From positions 1,240,001-1,304,000 of the forward strand of contig CP131915.1 in NCBI GenBank assembly GCA_030704225.1: DNA of 64,000 bases, read 5' to 3'. Both the position numbers and the translations under genes were made by a program. The first letter of the stretch is position 1. Each line of letters starts with the position of its first letter. The DNA comes from Kosakonia sp. H02 (GTDB taxonomy: Bacteria > Pseudomonadota > Gammaproteobacteria > Enterobacterales > Enterobacteriaceae). Shown in pieces: positions 25,703 through 35,001 of this stretch. Under the pieces are notes generated by a model. The model was not told the origin of the DNA. It saw only the letters and a list, made by a program, of their open reading frames with translations, and made no database searches.

Positions 25703-26698
25703 ATGCAGTCGAAAATTCACTGGATAGATAACCTGCGAGGAATAGCCTGTTTAATGGTGGTGATGATCCACACCACCACCTGGTACCTTACCAACCCGGC
25801 GAGCGTCACCACGTACGACTGGGATGTTGCCAACCTGCTTAATTCCGCCTCCCGCGTGAGCGTCCCGCTTTTTTTTATGATTTCTGGTTACCTCTTTTTC
25901 GGCGAACGCAGCGCCCAGCCGCGCCACTTTTTACGTATCGCGCTGTGTCTGGCGTTTTATAGCCTGGTCGCACTGCTCTATATCGTGCTGTTTACCTCAA
26001 TTAACAGTGAGTTATCACTGAAAAATCTGCTGCAAAAACCGGTGTTCTATCACCTGTGGTTTTTCTTCGCGATTATCGTTATCTACCTGGTGTCGCCGTT
26101 AATTCAGGTCAAGGCTCTGAGCGGCAAAATGCTGCTGGCGCTGGTGGTGGTCATAGGCGTTATCGCCAACCCCAATACGGTGTCGCAAAAAGTGGGCGGT
26201 TTCGAATGGCTGCCGGTCAATCTCTATATCAGCGGTGACACGGTTTACTACATTCTGTACGCCATGCTCGGGCGCGCTATTGGCATGATGGAAACGCAGA
26301 AACGGGCGCTCACCTGGCTGAGTGTCGCCGTGTTTGTCCTGGCGGTGCTGGCGATTTCGCGTGGCACGCTGCATGAACTGAAATGGCGGGGCAATTTTGC
26401 CGATACCTGGTATCTCTATTGCGGCCCGCTGGTTTTCCTCTGCGCTATCGCTTTGTTTACGCTGGTGAAAAACACGCTAAATAGTCGCACCCTGCCGGGA
26501 TTAGCGCTGATTTCGCGCCATTCGCTGGGTATTTACGGTTTTCACGCGCTCATTATTCACGCCCTGCGTACACGCGGCGTTGAGCTACAAGCCTGGCCGT
26601 TGCTCGATGTGCTGTGGATTTTCACCGCCACGCTGGCGGCCAGTCTCGCGCTGTCAATGCTGGTACAGCGCATCGATAAACGACGTTTTGTCAGTTAA
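25703..26698 (+). CDS. wecH: WecH O-acetyltransferase (enterobacterial common antigen)
   Basis: This is a 331-residue acyltransferase-3 family inner-membrane protein with about ten TM helices. The family start IHWIDNLRGIACLMVVMIHTTTWY carries the conserved Arg/His pair (LRG...MIHT), and SVPLFFMISGYLF and YHLWFF motifs follow. In E. coli WecH (YiaH) O-acetylates GlcNAc residues of enterobacterial common antigen. It has a good RBS (AGAGGA). It is a single gene, divergent from ysaB and convergent with xylB. Confidence 0.93.
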   Translation: MQSKIHWIDNLRGIACLMVVMIHTTTWYLTNPASVTTYDWDVANLLNSASRVSVPLFFMISGYLFFGERSAQPRHFLRIALCLAFYSLVALLYIVLFTSINSELSLKNLLQKPVFYHLWFFFAIIVIYLVSPLIQVKALSGKMLLALVVVIGVIANPNTVSQKVGGFEWLPVNLYISGDTVYYILYAMLGRAIGMMETQKRALTWLSVAVFVLAVLAISRGTLHELKWRGNFADTWYLYCGPLVFLCAIALFTLVKNTLNSRTLPGLALISRHSLGIYGFHALIIHALRTRGVELQAWPLLDVLWIFTATLAASLALSMLVQRIDKRRFVS

Positions 26699-26734
26699 GC
26701 GTTCTGGCCCACCGTGATGGGCGGGCCGAAAAGG

Positions 26735-28189
26735 TTATGACATCAGCGGTAATAGCTGCTGGTAAATCTGGCGGAAGGTCTCGCGCCGCGACGCATAGTG
26801 CGCATGGCGCTGCGCATCCGGCAGATGCTGCTGCTCAATCGGCAGTTGCGGCAGCAGTGTTGCCAGCGGCGTTTGCGGGTTGACGGCAATTTGCGCCAGA
26901 CGCGCCGCGCCGAGCGCCGGGCCAACATCGCCACCGGTGCGGTAGTCCAGTTGCAGGCCACTGATATCCGCCAGCATCTGACGCCACCAGGCACTGCGCG
27001 CCCCGCCGCCGATAAGGGTAATACTTTGCGGCGTCACGCCACAGGCGTGCACCACGTCCATGCCGTCCGCCAGCGCGTAACCGACACCTTCCAGCACCGC
27101 GCGGGCCAGTTCCCCTTGCCCGTGCTGATGGGTCAGACCAAAGAAGACGCCTTTCGCCTGCGGGTTGTTATGCGGCGTGCGCTCACCAGAAAGATAAGGC
27201 AAAAACCACACATCCCCGGCGTTATCGTCCGCCTGCTGCGCGGCGCTAATCAGCGCCTGCACCGAGCCTAAACCGGTCAGTTTTGCTGCCCAGTCCAGGC
27301 AGGATGCCGCGCTGAGCATCACTGACATCAAATGCCAGCGCCCCGGCAGCGCGTGGCAAAAGCTGTGTACCGCGCTTTCCGGCTTGCTGAGAAACCCTTC
27401 ACTGACAGCGAAATAAACACCTGAAGTACCAAGCGATAGCATCGCCTGGCCTGCATCCGCCATGCCGACACCCACCGCGCCCGCGGCGTTATCGCCACCG
27501 CCCGCCACCACCGGAACCACCGGCATCGACCAGCGCCGGGCAATCTCTGGCAGTAGCTCACCCGTGATTTCACTGCCTTCAAACAGCGCGGGCATATGGC
27601 TGCGCGAGAGCGAGCAAGCGGAGAGCATCTCGTCGCTCCAGTCGCGTTTTGCCACATCCAGCCACATGGTGCCCGCTGCATCTGACATATCGCTGGCAAA
27701 TACCCCGGACATTTTCAGGCGCAGGAAGTCTTTCGGCAGCAGCACTTTCGCCACTTTCGCGAAAACCTCAGGTTCGTGGCGCTGCACCCACAGCAGCTTG
27801 GGCGCGGTAAAGCCGGGCATCATCAGGTTACCGGTGATGGCGCGGGAATTTTTGACTTGTGCTTCCAGTAGCTGGCACTCTTCGCCGCAGCGTCCGTCAT
27901 TCCATAAGATGGCCGGGCGCAACACGCGATTTTCACTATCGAGCAAGGTTGCGCCGTGCATCTGCCCGGCAAGGCCAATCGCTTTCACCTGCGAAAGTGA
28001 ATGCGCCGCGCCGAGCGCCTGAATGGCGCGATCCGTTGCCTGCCACCAGCTTTCGGGATCTTGCTCCGACCACAGCGGGTGCGGGCGGGATACGCTGAGT
28101 TTTTCCGTATGGGAGGCCAACACATCGCCCTGCTCACCGAGCAGGATTGCCTTCACGCCAGAGGTGCCGAGATCGATCCCGATATACAT
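26735..28189 (-). CDS. xylB: Xylulokinase
   Basis: This FGGY-family kinase phosphorylates D-xylulose to xylulose 5-phosphate, the second step of xylose use. I used the ATG at 28189 (MYIGIDLGTSGVKAILL), giving 484 residues, the E. coli length. The phosphate-1 motif is IDLGTSGVKA, the substrate loop GQMHGATLLD, and the C-terminal nucleotide motif TLIGGGARSAWWRQMLADI; the catalytic Asp is in GGGDNAAGAVG. It lies 30 bases downstream of xylA on the same strand, forming the xylAB operon. Confidence 0.97.
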   Translation of the reverse strand: MYIGIDLGTSGVKAILLGEQGDVLASHTEKLSVSRPHPLWSEQDPESWWQATDRAIQALGAAHSLSQVKAIGLAGQMHGATLLDSENRVLRPAILWNDGRCGEECQLLEAQVKNSRAITGNLMMPGFTAPKLLWVQRHEPEVFAKVAKVLLPKDFLRLKMSGVFASDMSDAAGTMWLDVAKRDWSDEMLSACSLSRSHMPALFEGSEITGELLPEIARRWSMPVVPVVAGGGDNAAGAVGVGMADAGQAMLSLGTSGVYFAVSEGFLSKPESAVHSFCHALPGRWHLMSVMLSAASCLDWAAKLTGLGSVQALISAAQQADDNAGDVWFLPYLSGERTPHNNPQAKGVFFGLTHQHGQGELARAVLEGVGYALADGMDVVHACGVTPQSITLIGGGARSAWWRQMLADISGLQLDYRTGGDVGPALGAARLAQIAVNPQTPLATLLPQLPIEQQHLPDAQRHAHYASRRETFRQIYQQLLPLMS

Positions 28190-28219
28190 AGTGACCACTC
28201 CTTTTGTGGCTTTGGCCGG

Positions 28220-29542
28220 TTACTTATCGAAGAGATAAGCGTTAACCAGGTTTTCCAGTTGCTCCTGGTGGCCGCTCTGATGACGCGGGGCCAGGTTCTG
28301 CTGCTCAGCGTACTTCGCCAACTCCGCCAGGCTAAGCTGTCCCTGCAAAATTTGCTGGCCCAGCTCACCATTCCAGCCTGCATAACGCTTCGCCACACGT
28401 TTATCCAGCTCACCCTCTTCCACCATGCGGGCCGCAATTTTCAGCGCCAGCGCCATAGTATCCATCGCGCCAATGTGGCCGTAGAAAAGGTCGTATTTAT
28501 CGGTACTCTGGCGACGCACTTTGGCATCGAAGTTCAGGCCGCCGGTGGTGAAACCGCCTGCTTTGAGAATTTCATACATCACCAGCGCATTCTCTTCGAC
28601 GCTGTTCGGGAACTGGTCGGTATCCCAGCCGAGCTGCGGATCGCCACGGTTGGCATCTACGGATCCGAACAGCCCCAGCGCGATAGCGGTGGCGATTTCA
28701 TGGTGGAACGAGTGACCCGCGAGCGTGGCGTGGTTCGCTTCGATATTCAGTTTGATCTCTTTTTCCAGACCGAACTGTTTCAGGAAGCCATACACGGTAG
28801 CCGCGTCGTAATCGTACTGGTGCTTGGTCGGCTCCTGCGGTTTTGGCTCGATAAGCAACGTGCCGCGAAAACCAATTTTGTGTTTGTGCTCAACCACCAT
28901 ATGCATAAAGCGGCCAATCTGCTCGCGCTCCTGGCGCAGGTCGGTATTCAGTAGGGTTTCATACCCTTCGCGACCGCCCCACAGCACATAGTTTTCACCG
29001 CCGAGTTTATGGGTGGCGTTCATGGCGCTCACCACCTGGGTGGCCGCCCAGCTAAACACTTCCGGATCCGGGTTGGTGGCTGCGCCTGCGCCGTAGCGCG
29101 GGTTAGTAAAGCAGTTTGCCGTGCCCCATAGCAGCTTCACGCCGCTCTGCTGCTGTTTTTCTCCTAATACATCAACCATCTGCGCAAAGTTGTTGAGATA
29201 CTCTTTCAGCGACGCGCCTTCCGGGGAGACGTCCACATCATGGAAGCAGTAAAACGGCACATTCAGTTTATGGAAAAACTCGAAGGCGACATCGGCTTTA
29301 CGTTTCGCCAGCGCCATCGCCTCGCCGGGCTGCTGCCACGGGCGATCAAAAGCGCCAACACCGAACATATCCGCGCCATTCCAGCAGAACGTATGCCAGT
29401 AGCAGGCGGCAAAACGCAGGTGATCTTCCATGCGTTTACCGAGCACCAGCTCATCCGGATTGTAATGACGAAACGCTAAAGGATTCGTGGTTTTCGGGCC
29501 TTCAAAACGAACCCTTTCCAGCTGGTCGAAATAAGCTTGCAT
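28220..29542 (-). CDS. xylA: Xylose isomerase
   Basis: This enzyme converts D-xylose to D-xylulose. I used the ATG at 29542 (MQAYFDQLERVRFEG), giving 440 residues as in E. coli; four codons upstream are not conserved. Metal and catalytic residues are visible in FCFHD-type segments: FYCFHDVDVSPEG (His/Asp), LLIEPKPQEPTKHQYDYD (Glu, Lys), NIEANHATLAGHSFHHE (Glu, His) and GSVDANRGDPQLGWDTDQFP (Asp cluster). It is first of the xylAB operon, divergent from xylFGHR; in E. coli both are activated by XylR with xylose and by CRP. Confidence 0.98.
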   Translation of the reverse strand: MQAYFDQLERVRFEGPKTTNPLAFRHYNPDELVLGKRMEDHLRFAACYWHTFCWNGADMFGVGAFDRPWQQPGEAMALAKRKADVAFEFFHKLNVPFYCFHDVDVSPEGASLKEYLNNFAQMVDVLGEKQQQSGVKLLWGTANCFTNPRYGAGAATNPDPEVFSWAATQVVSAMNATHKLGGENYVLWGGREGYETLLNTDLRQEREQIGRFMHMVVEHKHKIGFRGTLLIEPKPQEPTKHQYDYDAATVYGFLKQFGLEKEIKLNIEANHATLAGHSFHHEIATAIALGLFGSVDANRGDPQLGWDTDQFPNSVEENALVMYEILKAGGFTTGGLNFDAKVRRQSTDKYDLFYGHIGAMDTMALALKIAARMVEEGELDKRVAKRYAGWNGELGQQILQGQLSLAELAKYAEQQNLAPRHQSGHQEQLENLVNAYLFDK

Positions 29543-29891
29543 AATGAGCTCCATTGGCGAGTGTACATATCTGAGCTAATACTGGATTCTCCGCAGGCCT
29601 TGCTCAATTACGTTATTTCACACTGCCATTAAGAGAATACGCAAACGTGCGCTGGCTCGCAAAATAACAGCAACATTTGCTGCGACGTGCTTTCCTGCTT
29701 TTTATGCAACGCTGGTTTAGTTTTTTTTAAAATAAGATCGAGGTCATAAATCAGCAAATAAACCAAAAAACGTAACGCCCGGATTAAAATCTGTAATTGC
29801 CAGCGCTTGATTCTGCGTTAAGAATTTGCTCGTCCAAAGCAGTGCATGTTTCTTTTATCTCGCTCACCACCCTACGAAAGGTATTACTATT
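29543..29891. promoter_or_regulatory. Divergent xylA / xylF control region
   Basis: This 349-base spacer between the divergent xylAB and xylFGHR operons holds no gene. In E. coli the equivalent region contains two XylR operators and a CRP site. Its centre is AT-rich (29710-29790: TTTTTTTTAAAATAAG and AAATCAGCAAATAAACC). I cannot assign individual XylR sites with confidence. Confidence 0.6.
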
Positions 29892-30884
29892 ATGAAGATA
29901 AAGAACCTTTGCCTTACACTCTGCGCTTCCCTGCTGCTTGCCAGCGTGGCCAGTCATGCCAAAGAGGTGAAAATCGGCATGGCGATTGACGACCTGCGCC
30001 TTGAACGCTGGCAAAAAGACCGCGACATTTTTGTTAAAAAAGCCGAATCGCTCGGTGCCAATGTGTTTGTTCAGTCCGCTAACGGGAATGAAGAGACACA
30101 GATGTCGCAGATTGAAAATATGATTAACCGCGGCGTCGATGTGCTGGTTATTATTCCCTACAACGGCCAGGTATTAAGTAATGTTGTAAAAGAAGCTAAG
30201 CAAGAAGGAATTAAAGTGCTGGCTTATGATCGCATGATTAATAATGCAGATATTGATTTCTATATTTCGTTCGACAATGAAAAAGTCGGGGAATTACAGG
30301 CGCAAAGCCTCGTCAACAAAGTCCCTCAGGGTAATTATTTCTTAATGGGTGGCTCGCCGGTGGATAATAACGCCAAGCTGTTCCGCGCCGGGCAAATGAA
30401 AGTGTTAAAACCCTATGTTGATAGCGGAAAAATAAAAATCGTCGGCGATCAGTGGGTCGATGGTTGGCTGCCGGAAAATGCGCTGAAAATAATGGAGAAC
30501 GCGCTGACCGCTAACAATAACAAAATCGACGCCGTCGTGGCCTCAAACGACGCGACGGCCGGGGGCGCAATTCAGGCATTAAGCGCGCAGGGGCTAGCCG
30601 GGAAAGTGGCTATCTCCGGGCAGGATGCGGATCTCGCGGGGGTCAAACGGCTGATTAACGGCAGCCAGACGATGACCGTCTACAAACCAATCACTCAACT
30701 TGCCAACACGGCGGCGGAAATTGCCGTTGAACTCGGTAACGGGCAGCAGCCAAAAGCGGATGCTTCGCTGAACAACGGCTTAAAAGATGTTCCAGCCCGT
30801 TTGCTGACGCCGATTGAGGTCACGAAAGACAACATTGACGCAACGGTGATTAAAGACGGCTTCCACCAGAAGAACCAGCTCTGA
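29892..30884 (+). CDS. xylF: D-xylose-binding periplasmic protein
   Basis: This is the sugar-binding component (PBP type I, ribose/xylose class) of the XylFGH high-affinity importer. I used the ATG at 29892 (MKIKNLCLTLCASLLLASVAS), giving 330 residues. The signal peptide is cleaved after SHA (SHAKEVKIG). Landmarks are IGMAIDDLRLERWQKDRD and GTADA-like VASNDATAGGAIQALSAQ. It is the first gene of xylFGHR, with xylG 87 bases downstream. Confidence 0.97.
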   Translation: MKIKNLCLTLCASLLLASVASHAKEVKIGMAIDDLRLERWQKDRDIFVKKAESLGANVFVQSANGNEETQMSQIENMINRGVDVLVIIPYNGQVLSNVVKEAKQEGIKVLAYDRMINNADIDFYISFDNEKVGELQAQSLVNKVPQGNYFLMGGSPVDNNAKLFRAGQMKVLKPYVDSGKIKIVGDQWVDGWLPENALKIMENALTANNNKIDAVVASNDATAGGAIQALSAQGLAGKVAISGQDADLAGVKRLINGSQTMTVYKPITQLANTAAEIAVELGNGQQPKADASLNNGLKDVPARLLTPIEVTKDNIDATVIKDGFHQKNQL

Positions 30885-30971
30885 AACCAGCGACGCGTCT
30901 GGGGTTAACCCGGGCGCGTCGCTGTCCTCTCTTTCAGGCGCTGTAATACCTGCGAACCACGTGGAGCGGCC

Positions 30972-32513
30972 ATGCCTTATTTACTCGAAATGAAGAACAT
31001 CACCAAAGCCTTTGGTGTCGTCAAGGCGGTGGATAATGTCAGCCTGCGCCTTAACGCGGGCGAAGTGTTATCGCTGTGCGGCGAGAATGGCTCTGGTAAA
31101 TCCACACTCATGAAGGTGCTGTGTGGGATCTATCCGGCGGGCAGCTATGAAGGTGAAATTGTCTTCGCCGGGGAAACCTTGCAGGCCAGCCATATCCGCG
31201 ACACCGAGCGCAAAGGTATCGCCATCATTCATCAGGAGCTGGCGCTGGTGAAGCACCTTACGGTGCTGGAAAACATCTTTCTCGGCACGGAAATTACCCG
31301 CCACGGCGTAATGGATTACGACCTGATGACTCTGCGCTGTGAAAAGCTGCTAGAGCAGGTAAGCCTGAATATTTCACCGGATACCCGCGTCGGTGATTTA
31401 GGGCTGGGCCAGCAGCAACTGGTAGAGATTGCCAAAGCGCTGAACAAACAGGTGCGGTTATTGATTCTTGATGAACCCACCGCTTCGCTGACCGAGCAGG
31501 AAACTGCCGTTCTGCTGGATATCATCCGCGATCTGCGTAACCACGATATTGCCTGCATCTACATCTCCCACAAGCTTAATGAAGTCAAAGCGATATCCGA
31601 TGTGATTAGCGTTATCCGCGACGGCAAGCATATTGGCACCCGCGACGCCGCCGGGATGAGCGAAGACGACATTATTACCATGATGGTGGGGCGCGAGCTG
31701 ACCGCACTTTACCCCAGTGAACCCCATACCACAGGCGCGGAGATCCTGCGCGTCGAGCATCTGACCGCCTGGCATCCGGTCAATCGCCATATCAAACGTG
31801 TCAACGACATCTCCTTTAGCCTGAAACGCGGCGAGATCCTCGGCATTGCCGGGCTGGTCGGCGCCGGGCGTACCGAAGCCGTACAGTGCCTGTTTGGCGT
31901 GTGGCCGGGGCGCTGGGAAGGGCAAATTTTTCTGGATGGCAAACCGGTGCAGATCCGCCACTGCCAGCAGGCCATCGAACACGGCATTGCGATGGTGCCG
32001 GAAGACCGCAAAAAAGACGGCATTGTGCCGGTGATGGCGGTGGGCAAAAACATTACGCTGGCGGCGCTGAATCAGTTTACCGGCGCGCTCAGCAGCCTGG
32101 ATGACGCCGCCGAACAGGCGTGTATTTTACAGTCGCTTCAGCGCCTTAAGGTCAAAACCTCCTCCCCGGAGCTGGCGATTGGTCGGCTGAGCGGCGGCAA
32201 TCAGCAAAAAGCGATTCTCGCCCGCTGCCTGTTACTCAACCCGCGCATCCTGATCCTGGATGAGCCGACGCGCGGCATTGATATCGGCGCGAAATATGAA
32301 ATCTACAAACTGATTAACCAACTGGTGCAGCAGGGGATTGCCGTCATTGTTATCTCATCTGAGCTGCCCGAAGTGCTGGGCTTAAGCGATCGGGTGCTGG
32401 TAATGCATGAAGGCAAGCTAAAAGCCGACCTAATCAATCGTAATCTGACCCAGGAGCAGGTCATGGAAGCGGCGCTGAGGAGCGAACATCATGTCGAAAA
32501 GCAACCCGTCTGA
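30972..32513 (+). CDS. xylG: Xylose ABC transporter ATP-binding protein
   Basis: This 513-residue double ABC ATPase of the sugar (RbsA/MglA/XylG) class energises XylFH. The first domain has Walker A GENGSGKST (about residue 38), signature LGLGQQQLVEIAKAL and Walker B LLILDEPTASL. The second domain has a degenerate Walker A (GLVGAGRTE), signature LSGGNQQKAILARCLL and Walker B ILILDEPTRGIDIG. The asymmetry is normal for the family. RBS GGAG. The 3' end overlaps xylH by 23 bases. Confidence 0.97.
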   Translation: MPYLLEMKNITKAFGVVKAVDNVSLRLNAGEVLSLCGENGSGKSTLMKVLCGIYPAGSYEGEIVFAGETLQASHIRDTERKGIAIIHQELALVKHLTVLENIFLGTEITRHGVMDYDLMTLRCEKLLEQVSLNISPDTRVGDLGLGQQQLVEIAKALNKQVRLLILDEPTASLTEQETAVLLDIIRDLRNHDIACIYISHKLNEVKAISDVISVIRDGKHIGTRDAAGMSEDDIITMMVGRELTALYPSEPHTTGAEILRVEHLTAWHPVNRHIKRVNDISFSLKRGEILGIAGLVGAGRTEAVQCLFGVWPGRWEGQIFLDGKPVQIRHCQQAIEHGIAMVPEDRKKDGIVPVMAVGKNITLAALNQFTGALSSLDDAAEQACILQSLQRLKVKTSSPELAIGRLSGGNQQKAILARCLLLNPRILILDEPTRGIDIGAKYEIYKLINQLVQQGIAVIVISSELPEVLGLSDRVLVMHEGKLKADLINRNLTQEQVMEAALRSEHHVEKQPV

Positions 32514-33672
32514 AATTAAGTTATCCACCGCGTCGCCGGGGGCCTTCTCCGGTCTGAAATCCCTGAACCTGCAAGTATTCGTGATGCTTGCCGCCATTGT
32601 GGTGATCATGCTGTTTTTCACCGGTATGACCGATGGCGCTTACCTGAGCGCGCGTAATATCTCTAACCTGCTGCGCCAGACGGCCATTACCGGCATCCTG
32701 GCGGTGGGGATGGTGTTTGTGATTATCTCCGCCGAAATCGACCTCTCTGTCGGTTCAATGATGGGCCTGCTGGGCGGCGCGGCGGCAATTTTTGATGTCT
32801 GGTTCGGCTGGCCGCTGCCGCTTACCGTGGCGGTGACGCTGGTACTCGGCCTGCTGCTCGGCGCGTGGAACGGCTGGTGGGTGGCGTATCGCAAAGTGCC
32901 GTCATTTATTGTCACCCTCGCCGGGATGCTGGCCTTTCGCGGCGTGTTGATCGGCATCACCAACGGCACCACGGTTTCTCCCACCAGTGCGGCGATGTCG
33001 CAAATCGGGCAGAGCTATTTGCCGGACGGCGTTGGTTTTGGCGTCGGCGCGCTGGGGCTGGTTGCCTTTGTGCTCTGGCAGTGGCGCGGGCGGATGCGCC
33101 GCCAGTCGCTCGGCTTAGCCACGTCATCTTCCGGCAATGCAGTTGGTCGCCAGGCGATTATCGCGGTGATCGTGCTCGGCGCAATCTGGCTGCTCAATGA
33201 TTACCGTGGTGTGCCAACGCCGGTGCTGCTGCTTGCTTTCCTGCTGCTGGCCGGGTTGTTTATGGCAACGCGTACCGCGTTTGGCCGCCGAATCTACGCG
33301 ATTGGCGGCAATCTGGATGCCGCGCGGCTGTCCGGGATTAACGTCGAGCGCACCAAACTGGCGGTGTTTGCCATCAACGGATTAATGGTGGCGATTGCCG
33401 GGCTTATCCTCAGTTCACGTCTCGGCGCAGGTTCGCCGTCGGCAGGGAACATTGCCGAACTGGATGCCATTGCCGCCTGCGTCATTGGCGGCACCAGTCT
33501 GGCGGGCGGTATCGGTAGTGTCGCCGGTGCGGTGATGGGCGCATTTATTATGGCCTCGCTGGATAACGGCATGAGCATGATGGATGTGCCCACATTCTGG
33601 CAGTACATCGTTAAAGGGGCGATTTTGCTGCTGGCGGTCTGGATGGATTCGGCAACGAAACGTCGTGCCTGA
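32491..33672 (+). CDS. xylH: Xylose ABC transporter permease
   Basis: This 393-residue inner-membrane permease of the RbsC/XylH family has about ten TM helices. The conserved core GMVFVIISAEIDLSVGSMMGL and the C-terminal AIAACVIGGTSLAGGIGSVAGAV are visible. It forms the xylose channel with XylG and XylF. It starts within the xylG end (RBS GAGGAG), showing translational coupling. A strong hairpin follows before xylR. Confidence 0.97.
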   Translation: MSKSNPSEIKLSTASPGAFSGLKSLNLQVFVMLAAIVVIMLFFTGMTDGAYLSARNISNLLRQTAITGILAVGMVFVIISAEIDLSVGSMMGLLGGAAAIFDVWFGWPLPLTVAVTLVLGLLLGAWNGWWVAYRKVPSFIVTLAGMLAFRGVLIGITNGTTVSPTSAAMSQIGQSYLPDGVGFGVGALGLVAFVLWQWRGRMRRQSLGLATSSSGNAVGRQAIIAVIVLGAIWLLNDYRGVPTPVLLLAFLLLAGLFMATRTAFGRRIYAIGGNLDAARLSGINVERTKLAVFAINGLMVAIAGLILSSRLGAGSPSAGNIAELDAIAACVIGGTSLAGGIGSVAGAVMGAFIMASLDNGMSMMDVPTFWQYIVKGAILLLAVWMDSATKRRA

Positions 33673-33694
33673 TGGGAGCGAATACGGGTGCTGT

Positions 33695-33727
33695 CACACT
33701 GCCGGATCTTTTTTATCCGGCAGTGTG
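33695..33727 (+). terminator. Hairpin between xylH and xylR
   Basis: A perfect 13-pair stem (CACACTGCCGGAT / ATCCGGCAGTGTG) with a T-rich 7-base loop. There is no long T-run after it, so it is probably partial termination or 3'-end protection that lowers xylR relative to xylFGH. Confidence 0.6.
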
Positions 33728-33774
33728 TTGAATATGGTAATCAGAACTGATGGAAAGTCAGGAAGCGAACCAAC

Positions 33775-34953
33775 ATGTTTGAAAAGCGCCATCGCATCAC
33801 GTTGTTATTTAACGCAAACAAAGCCTACGACCGCCAGGTCGTCGAAGGAGTAGGAGAATATTTGCAGGCGTCGCAATCCGAATGGGACATCTTCATTGAG
33901 GAGGATTTTCGCGCCCGCATAGAAAACATCAAAGAGTGGCTTGGCGACGGCGTAATTGCCGATTACGACGACCGGGAAATTGAGCGGCTGCTGGCCGATG
34001 TTGATGTGCCGATTGTCGGCGTCGGCGGCTCTTACCACACACCGGAACACTACCCGCCGGTGCACTACATTGCGACCGATAACTACGCGCTGGTGGAAAG
34101 CGCGTTTTTGCATCTGAAAGAGAAAGGGGTGCACCGCTTCGCCTTTTACGGCCTGCCGGCCTCCAGCGGGAAACGCTGGGCTGCCGAGCGCGAATACGCG
34201 TTTTGCCAGTTGGTCGCGCAGGAGAAATACCGCGGCGTGGTCTACCAGGGGCTGACCACCGCGCCTGAAAACTGGCAGCATGCGCAAAATCGCCTTGCGG
34301 ACTGGCTACAAACCCTGCCGCCGCAAACCGGGATTATCGCCGTCACCGACGCCCGCGCCCGCCATGTTCTGCAAGTCTGCGACCATCTGCATATTCCGGT
34401 GCCAGAAAAACTGTGCGTGATTGGCATTGATAACGAAGAACTCACGCGCTATCTCTCGCGCGTTGCACTCTCTTCAGTGGCGCAGGGCACGCGGCAAATG
34501 GGCTACCAGGCGGCAAAACTGCTGCATCGCCTGCTGGATAACGAAGCTATGCCGCTACAACGTTTACTGGTGCCACCGGTGCGGGTGGTGGCGCGGCGCT
34601 CAACAGATTACCGTTCGCTTAACGATCCGGCGGTGATTCAGGCGATGCACTACATTCGCAATCACGCCTGTAAAGGTATCAAAGTCGATCAGGTGCTGGA
34701 TGCGGTGGGAATTTCCCGTTCGAACCTGGAAAAACGCTTTAAAGAAGAGGTGGGGGAAACCATTCACGCCGTTATCCATGCGGAGAAGCTGGAAAAAGCG
34801 CGCAGCCTGCTGATCTCGACCTCGCTCTCTATCAACGAAATTTCGCAAATGTGCGGCTATCCCTCGCTGCAATATTTCTACTCGGTGTTTCGCAAGGAGT
34901 ACGACAGTACGCCAAAAGATTATCGCGACCGCTATAGCGAAGTGCTTATTTAA
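33775..34953 (+). CDS. xylR: Xylose operon activator XylR
   Basis: This is a 392-residue regulator. The N-terminal periplasmic-binding-like (LacI-type) xylose-sensing domain covers about residues 1-280. The C-terminal AraC-type DNA-binding domain has two HTHs (IKVDQVLDAVGISRSNLEKRFKEEVG and SLSINEISQMCGYPSLQYFYSVFRKEYDSTP). It activates xylAB and xylFGH when xylose is bound. A terminator follows at 34963. Confidence 0.97.
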   Translation: MFEKRHRITLLFNANKAYDRQVVEGVGEYLQASQSEWDIFIEEDFRARIENIKEWLGDGVIADYDDREIERLLADVDVPIVGVGGSYHTPEHYPPVHYIATDNYALVESAFLHLKEKGVHRFAFYGLPASSGKRWAAEREYAFCQLVAQEKYRGVVYQGLTTAPENWQHAQNRLADWLQTLPPQTGIIAVTDARARHVLQVCDHLHIPVPEKLCVIGIDNEELTRYLSRVALSSVAQGTRQMGYQAAKLLHRLLDNEAMPLQRLLVPPVRVVARRSTDYRSLNDPAVIQAMHYIRNHACKGIKVDQVLDAVGISRSNLEKRFKEEVGETIHAVIHAEKLEKARSLLISTSLSINEISQMCGYPSLQYFYSVFRKEYDSTPKDYRDRYSEVLI

Positions 34954-34962
34954 GGCAAATAA

Positions 34963-34988
34963 AAACGCCTTCCGGATGGAAGGCGTTT
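34963..34988. terminator. Bidirectional terminator xylR / bax
   Basis: The 11-pair stem AAACGCCTTCC / GGAAGGCGTTT lies between the converging xylR and bax genes, flanked by A and T residues. Confidence 0.85.
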
Positions 34989-35001
34989 CAGCTAAAGAAG
35001 C

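Noticed and set aside
29600..29640. Possible CRP site in the xylA-xylF region (TTATTTCACAC)
   Set aside because: Only one half resembles the consensus; the other half is poor, so I did not annotate it.
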